45,466 nt of DNA from an uncultured Clostridia bacterium (lineage in GTDB: Bacteria > Bacillota > Clostridia > TANB77 > CAG-508), in assembly GCA_947630185.1 (NCBI GenBank), contig CANRGT010000002.1, positions 1 to 45,466 of the forward strand, read 5' to 3'. Position 1 is the first letter of the stretch; the number at the start of each line of letters is the position of its first letter. Shown here in pieces: positions 41,140 through 45,466 of this stretch. The notes under the pieces are model-generated. The model ran no database searches and had not been told where the DNA came from. It saw only the letters and a program-made list of their open reading frames with translations. The translations under genes and the position numbers were made by a program.

Positions 41140-41850
41140 ATGTCAATTAAAATGAAAGAGCTCCCAATTTCAGAGAGACCTTATGAAAAAATGGAAATGT
41201 ACGGAGAAAGCATACTTTCCAACGCAGAACTACTAGCGATTATTATTAAAAGTGGAACAAAAGAAGAAAGCTCAGTTGCATTAGCACAAAAAATACTTTC
41301 GCTAGGAAAAGAATATAGTAAAGACACATTAAGTTTTTTGCAAGATATTACTATAGAAGAACTTACCAAAATAAATGGAATAGGAAAAGTAAAAGCACTA
41401 CAAATAAAAGCTGTTTGTGAGCTAGCAAAAAGAATTTCTAGACCAATTGATAATCAAAAAATAAAAATAAAATCTCCACAAGATATAGTTAATTTAGTAA
41501 TGAATGAATTAAAATTAGAAAAAAGGGAAATAGTGAAAGTTGTAGTATTAAATTCCCAAAACGTAATTATAAAAATACAAACTATAGCATTAGGAAAAAC
41601 TAACTCTGCAAATATTGATATAAAAGATATTTTCACAGAAGCAATAAAAAGAGGGTTAAATAAAATCATATTATTGCATAATCATCCTAGTGGAAACTCA
41701 ATACCAAGCAAACAAGATATAGACTTTACAAAAAGAATAGAAGAAGCAGGAAATTTATTAAATATTCAATTATTAGACCACATAATAATTGGATATAATG
41801 AATATACAAGTATAAAATCATATTTATTAAAGAAAGGAAGAACAATATGA
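41140..41850 (+). CDS. radC: RadC-family JAB-domain protein
   Basis: A 236-residue protein with an N-terminal helix-hairpin-helix (LTKINGIGKVKALQIKAV) and a C-terminal JAB/MPN metalloprotease-like domain with LLHNHPSGNSIPSKQD and a preceding glutamate. Despite the name, its role is unsettled; a general DNA-repair function is doubted in the literature. AAAGGAATG precedes the ATG. The last four bases overlap the mreB start (ATGA), a conserved radC-mreB neighbourhood in Bacillota. Confidence 0.93.
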   Translation: MSIKMKELPISERPYEKMEMYGESILSNAELLAIIIKSGTKEESSVALAQKILSLGKEYSKDTLSFLQDITIEELTKINGIGKVKALQIKAVCELAKRISRPIDNQKIKIKSPQDIVNLVMNELKLEKREIVKVVVLNSQNVIIKIQTIALGKTNSANIDIKDIFTEAIKRGLNKIILLHNHPSGNSIPSKQDIDFTKRIEEAGNLLNIQLLDHIIIGYNEYTSIKSYLLKKGRTI

Positions 41851-42875
41851 ACTTATTAGGATGGAATTCAAAAGATATAGGAGTTGACTTAGGTACAGCT
41901 AATATAATTATTACAGTAAAAGGAAAAGGAATAGTATTAAATGAACCATCTGTAATTGCAATTGAAAAAGGAACAGGAGAAATTTTAGCAACAGGAAATG
42001 AAGCAAAAGAAATGCTAGGAAGAACACCAGAAAATATAAATGCAATAAGACCAATGCAAGAAGGAGTAATTGCAGATTATACCGCAACAGGTCTTATGAT
42101 AAAAACAATGCTACAAAAAGTATGCAAAAGATATAATGCTGGAAGACCTAGAGTTGTAGTTGGAGTTCCATCTGGAATTACTGAAGTGGAAAAAAGAGCT
42201 GTAGAAGAATCTATATTACAAGCAGGTGCAAAAGAAGTTTACTTAATAGAAGAACCAATGGCAGCAGCTATAGGTGCAGGATTAGATGTTGCAGAGCCAG
42301 CAGGTAACATAATTGTTGATATCGGAGGAGGAACAACAGAAGTTGCCATAATATCATTAGGTGGAATAGTTGTTAGCAATTCTCTTAGAATAGGTGGAGA
42401 CAAGCTAAATCAAGATATAGTAAATTATGTAAAGAAAGAAATGAATTTAGCAATAGGTGAAAATATGGCAGAGCAAATAAAAATATCAATAGGATGTGCT
42501 AAACCATTAATGGCAGAAGAAGTAGACAAAATAAGAGGAAGAAATTTAGGAAACGGATTCCCAGAAACAATAGAAATAACTTCTACACAAATACAAGAAG
42601 CAATATCTGAATCAGTAGAAAAAATCATAGATGTAATTAAACAAACACTAGAAAGAACACCACCAGAACTTGCATCAGACATCATGGAAAAAGGAATAGT
42701 ATTAACAGGAGGGGGTTCATTACTTAAAAACTTTGATCAGTTATTATCAGAAAGAACAGATATGCCAGTATACATAGCCGAAAAACCATTAGAATGTGTT
42801 GCTCAAGGTGCAGAAAAAGCACTAGAAGATATAGAAAAATTAAAAGTTGTACTTATGAATTCAAGAAAAAGATAA
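41847..42875 (+). CDS. mreB: Rod-shape-determining protein MreB
   Basis: The actin-like filament protein that directs lateral-wall synthesis. The 342-residue product has phosphate-1 motif GVDLGTANI (12-20), IRPMQEGVIADY, the connect and phosphate-2 region VDIGGGTTEVA, and the adenosine motif VLTGGGSLLKNF. The length is typical. The start overlaps radC, with AAAGGAAG as ribosome site. It is followed by mreC, mreD and a class B PBP, the elongasome operon. Confidence 0.96.
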   Translation: MNLLGWNSKDIGVDLGTANIIITVKGKGIVLNEPSVIAIEKGTGEILATGNEAKEMLGRTPENINAIRPMQEGVIADYTATGLMIKTMLQKVCKRYNAGRPRVVVGVPSGITEVEKRAVEESILQAGAKEVYLIEEPMAAAIGAGLDVAEPAGNIIVDIGGGTTEVAIISLGGIVVSNSLRIGGDKLNQDIVNYVKKEMNLAIGENMAEQIKISIGCAKPLMAEEVDKIRGRNLGNGFPETIEITSTQIQEAISESVEKIIDVIKQTLERTPPELASDIMEKGIVLTGGGSLLKNFDQLLSERTDMPVYIAEKPLECVAQGAEKALEDIEKLKVVLMNSRKR

Positions 42876-42961
42876 TATTTTGAAATCAAGTTATCATAAA
42901 TAAGTTTATAATAAGTTTATGAAATTGGTAAAAAGATAATATTTTAAAATGGGAGCGTGCA

Positions 42962-43786
42962 ATGTATAAAAATAAAAAAACAGGGATAATTGGAGTGGTT
43001 ATTACAACTATTATTTTAATAATAATAGTAATACTATCTAATGTTAACATAAAAGGAATTTCATATTTAGAAAATATCTTTACTAGTATTGTAATGCCAA
43101 TTCAAAATGGTTTTGTATACTTGAAAAATAAAATAGAAGGAAATCAAGATTTCTTTACAAATATAGATACATTGAAAGCTGAAAACGACGAACTAAAAAA
43201 GAAAAATAGTGAATTAGAAAAATCATTAAGAGAATTAGAAATTGTAAAATCTGAAAATGAAACTTTAAAAGAATATGTAAACTTAAAAGATAAATATTCA
43301 GAGTATAAAACAATACCGGCATACATTATAAATAAAGATATTCAAAACTATACAAAAACTATAATAATAAATGTAGGAGAAAAAGATGGAGTTAAGCCTA
43401 ATATGACAGTAATTGCAGACCAAGGACTAGTTGGCTATGTAATTTCTACAACTAGCAGAACTGCAAAAGTTCAAACTATCATCGATACAGCCACATCTGT
43501 TAGTAGTGTAATAACAAGTTCTAGAGAAACAGTAGTAGTTAGTGGAACCTTGGAAGATAATTCAACCTTAAGAGCCACATACATTCCAACAGATGCTACA
43601 TTAATGGAAAATGACACACTTGAGACATCTGGGTTAGGTGGTATTTATCCAAAAGGCATACGTATAGGTACAATAAAACAAATAGTAAATACAAAAAATA
43701 TTATAGATAGGTATGCTTATATACAAACAGCAGTTGATTTTGGCAAATTAGAAACAGTATTAGTTATTACAAACAATGAAGAATAA
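42962..43786 (+). CDS. mreC: Rod-shape-determining protein MreC
   Basis: A 274-residue bitopic membrane protein: one transmembrane helix (about 9-28), a coiled coil (about 62-105) and a beta-rich outer domain (IINVGEKDGVKPNMTVIADQGLVG and DTLETSGLGGIYPKGIRIG). It activates PBP2 in the elongasome. GGGAG precedes the ATG. The gene order mreB-mreC-mreD is standard. Confidence 0.94.
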   Translation: MYKNKKTGIIGVVITTIILIIIVILSNVNIKGISYLENIFTSIVMPIQNGFVYLKNKIEGNQDFFTNIDTLKAENDELKKKNSELEKSLRELEIVKSENETLKEYVNLKDKYSEYKTIPAYIINKDIQNYTKTIIINVGEKDGVKPNMTVIADQGLVGYVISTTSRTAKVQTIIDTATSVSSVITSSRETVVVSGTLEDNSTLRATYIPTDATLMENDTLETSGLGGIYPKGIRIGTIKQIVNTKNIIDRYAYIQTAVDFGKLETVLVITNNEE

Positions 43787-43911
43787 TAAACATAATACGA
43801 TTACGGTAAATGTAAAAGCTAAATAATCATAAATCAGTAATAAAATAAATAAGAAAAGAGCAGAGTAAAAATTGTAGTAATAAAATAAAAAAACGCAAGG
43901 AAGGTGAGCAA

Positions 43912-44445
43912 GTGAAAAAATTTCTAGTGATTATAGGAATTATAATTACATTTTTTATAATTTATTTTTTACAAGCTAATTTTTTTACTTGGTTTACAAT
44001 TGCTGGAATAATGCCAAACTTGTTTATTATATTTGTTATATTTATAGGTCTATTCATAGGTAAGAAATTAGGATTAGTTTTTGGAGCAATTTTTGGAATT
44101 TATATAGACATACTTATAGGAAAAACAATTGGTCCATCTGGAATAATGCTTGGAATAATTGGACTGATTGCAGAATATATAGACAAAAGTTTTTCAAAAG
44201 ATAGTCGTATTACAATTATGAGTATAACAGCAGTATGCACTGCTATACATGAAATAGGAATGTATATGTTTCAAATAATAAAATGGGAAACAATTATAGA
44301 AATAATTCCATTCTTGAAAATACTATTAGTGGAAATATTTTTCAATGCAATTTTAGTAATTATTCTATATCCAATTATTCAGAAATTAGGGCAAAAGATA
44401 GAAAATATATTTAAAGGAAATACCATTTTAACACGTTATTTTTAG
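43912..44445 (+). CDS. mreD: Rod-shape-determining protein MreD
   Basis: A 177-residue polytopic membrane protein with about five hydrophobic helices. It has the MreD pattern FFTWFTIAGIMPNLFIIFVI then GLVFGAIFGIYIDIL and a conserved GPSGIMLG loop. The start is GTG, placed by AAGGTGAG a few bases upstream. It lies between mreC and the PBP2 gene. Identification rests on both pattern and position. Confidence 0.9.
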   Translation: MKKFLVIIGIIITFFIIYFLQANFFTWFTIAGIMPNLFIIFVIFIGLFIGKKLGLVFGAIFGIYIDILIGKTIGPSGIMLGIIGLIAEYIDKSFSKDSRITIMSITAVCTAIHEIGMYMFQIIKWETIIEIIPFLKILLVEIFFNAILVIILYPIIQKLGQKIENIFKGNTILTRYF

Positions 44446-44509
44446 GTAACATAAAATTAAAAATCATATAAAAATAGATTTTTAAGTAGTAAAATGAAAG
44501 GAGAAAAAA

Positions 44510-45466
44510 TTGAAAAATAAAAAAGCAAGAAATGAAAAGATAAGATACAATATTATAATAATGTTAGTATACATAATTGGAATTATCTTGCTATTTCAGT
44601 TATTTAATTTACAAATAGTACATGGAGAAGAATATAGGCAAACTTCAAACACAAGGTTAACCAGAGAATCTACTTTAAAAGCTGCAAGAGGTGATGTAAC
44701 AGATACAAATGGAAACAAGCTAGTTACTACAAAAATAGGATATAGTCTAGAATTATATAAAACAAAAATGGACAACCAAACTTTTAATCAAACAATATTA
44801 AAATTAGTAGAACTATTAGAAAAAAATGGTGATAAATGTATAGACAATTTACCAATAAAGGTAAAACCATATGAGTTTACAATAAAAGATGAAGAAAGTC
44901 AAAAGAAATGGAAAGTAAACAATGGAATAGATGAAAATATGACAGCAGAAGAAGTTTTTAACTCCTTAAAACAAAAATATGATATACAAGAAGAAGACCC
45001 AGAAAAAGCCAGAAAAATTATGGTAGTAAGATATGAAACAAGCAGAAATGGATTTGGAAATATCAAACCAGTAACTATATCAAAAAATATTAGTAGTTTA
45101 AGTGTAAATGAAATAAGAGAGCAAAGTAGTTATTTCCCAGGAGCTGGTGTGGTTACAGAGCCAGTTGTAGTATATCCTTATGGAAGCTTAGCATCACATG
45201 TTTTAGGGCAGGTAGGTGCAATATCTGAAGAAGAATATGAAACTAGAAAAGATACTTATAATATAAATGATATAATAGGAAAAACTGGAATAGAAGCAAC
45301 CTTAGAAGAATATTTAAAAGGACAAGATGGCATAAAGCAACTAGATATGGCAGTAGATGGAACTATTACAGGGGAATATATTACTAAAGAAGCAATAGCA
45401 GGAAATAATGTTACTTTAACAATTGATGCAAATTTACAAAAAGTAGTAGAAGATGCACTAAAAAAG
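44510..45466 (+). CDS. mrdA: Class B penicillin-binding protein 2 (cut by window end)
   Basis: The first 319 codons of a class B PBP, the elongasome transpeptidase. One transmembrane helix (about 14-34) is followed by the pedestal domain with AARGDVTDTNGNKL, FPGAGVVTEPVVVYPYG, LASHVLGQVG and DIIGKTGIEATLEEYLKGQDG. The SxxK transpeptidase motif would lie beyond the window. The start is TTG with AAAGGAG six bases upstream; no in-frame ATG fits before the membrane helix. Its position after mreD identifies it as the PBP2/MrdA partner of MreC. A sporulation-specific homologue is less likely. Confidence 0.92.
   Translation, partial: MKNKKARNEKIRYNIIIMLVYIIGIILLFQLFNLQIVHGEEYRQTSNTRLTRESTLKAARGDVTDTNGNKLVTTKIGYSLELYKTKMDNQTFNQTILKLVELLEKNGDKCIDNLPIKVKPYEFTIKDEESQKKWKVNNGIDENMTAEEVFNSLKQKYDIQEEDPEKARKIMVVRYETSRNGFGNIKPVTISKNISSLSVNEIREQSSYFPGAGVVTEPVVVYPYGSLASHVLGQVGAISEEEYETRKDTYNINDIIGKTGIEATLEEYLKGQDGIKQLDMAVDGTITGEYITKEAIAGNNVTLTIDANLQKVVEDALKK

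Overview
The window looks like part of a low-GC, endospore-forming Clostridia (Bacillota) chromosome, probably from an uncultured gut lineage. The evidence is the very AT-rich DNA with strong AGGAGG ribosome sites and spore genes (spoIIR, sleB-ypeB, an alpha/beta SASP). The gene order tadA - SRP RNA - dnaX - ebfC - recR also matches Bacillota. Placement below class level is inference.

Layout. 0.2-5.8 kb: spoIIR on the minus strand, an unknown gene, then a sugar-nucleotide pair (UDPGP-family uridylyltransferase and PgcA phosphoglucomutase) and an HD hydrolase. 5.8-6.6 kb: a hicBA toxin-antitoxin pair behind a promoter that sits in a perfect 17-bp-arm palindrome, followed by one copy of a dispersed palindromic repeat. 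6.7-14.2 kb: translation and replication core (tRNA-Arg, leuS, tadA, tRNA-Ser, SRP RNA, dnaX, ebfC, recR). Inserted in it at 10.8-11.15 kb is a compact locus of two converging small RNAs, one encoding a 22-residue hydrophobic peptide. It has the architecture of a par/Fst-like type I toxin-antitoxin system and is the most striking item here.

14.3-18.9 kb: a UgtP-like glycolipid glycosyltransferase, a GC-rich orphan gene with its own promoter and terminator, and the germination pair sleB-ypeB plus a SASP. 18.95-20.2 kb is a gene-free, extremely AT-rich stretch. 20.2-23.9 kb (minus strand) holds an alpha/beta hydrolase, a membrane-anchored MurF and Ddl, making the D-Ala-D-X terminus of peptidoglycan. 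24.2-28.3 kb: a DnaJ-like protein, then a three-gene unit of two unknown proteins and a VirD4/TraG-type coupling ATPase with a frameshift exactly in its Walker A motif. It is driven by a promoter with two similar operator-like sites and is followed by the second copy of the dispersed repeat.

28.4-45.5 kb: an Mre11/Rad50-like pair, prfA, an ECF sigma factor with an anti-sigma factor whose outer domain resembles that of FtsX, a ZIP metal transporter, a low-molecular-weight tyrosine phosphatase, pcrA, an M23 peptidase, a 167-bp palindromic MITE-like element, mecA, and the cell-shape cluster DUF4321-radC-mreBCD-PBP2, cut by the window end. Cell-envelope biogenesis recurs throughout: precursor supply (UDP-sugars, Ddl, MurF), glycolipid, elongasome, and M23 and FtsX-like envelope proteins. 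All identifications are by eye from translated motifs; no database search was run.
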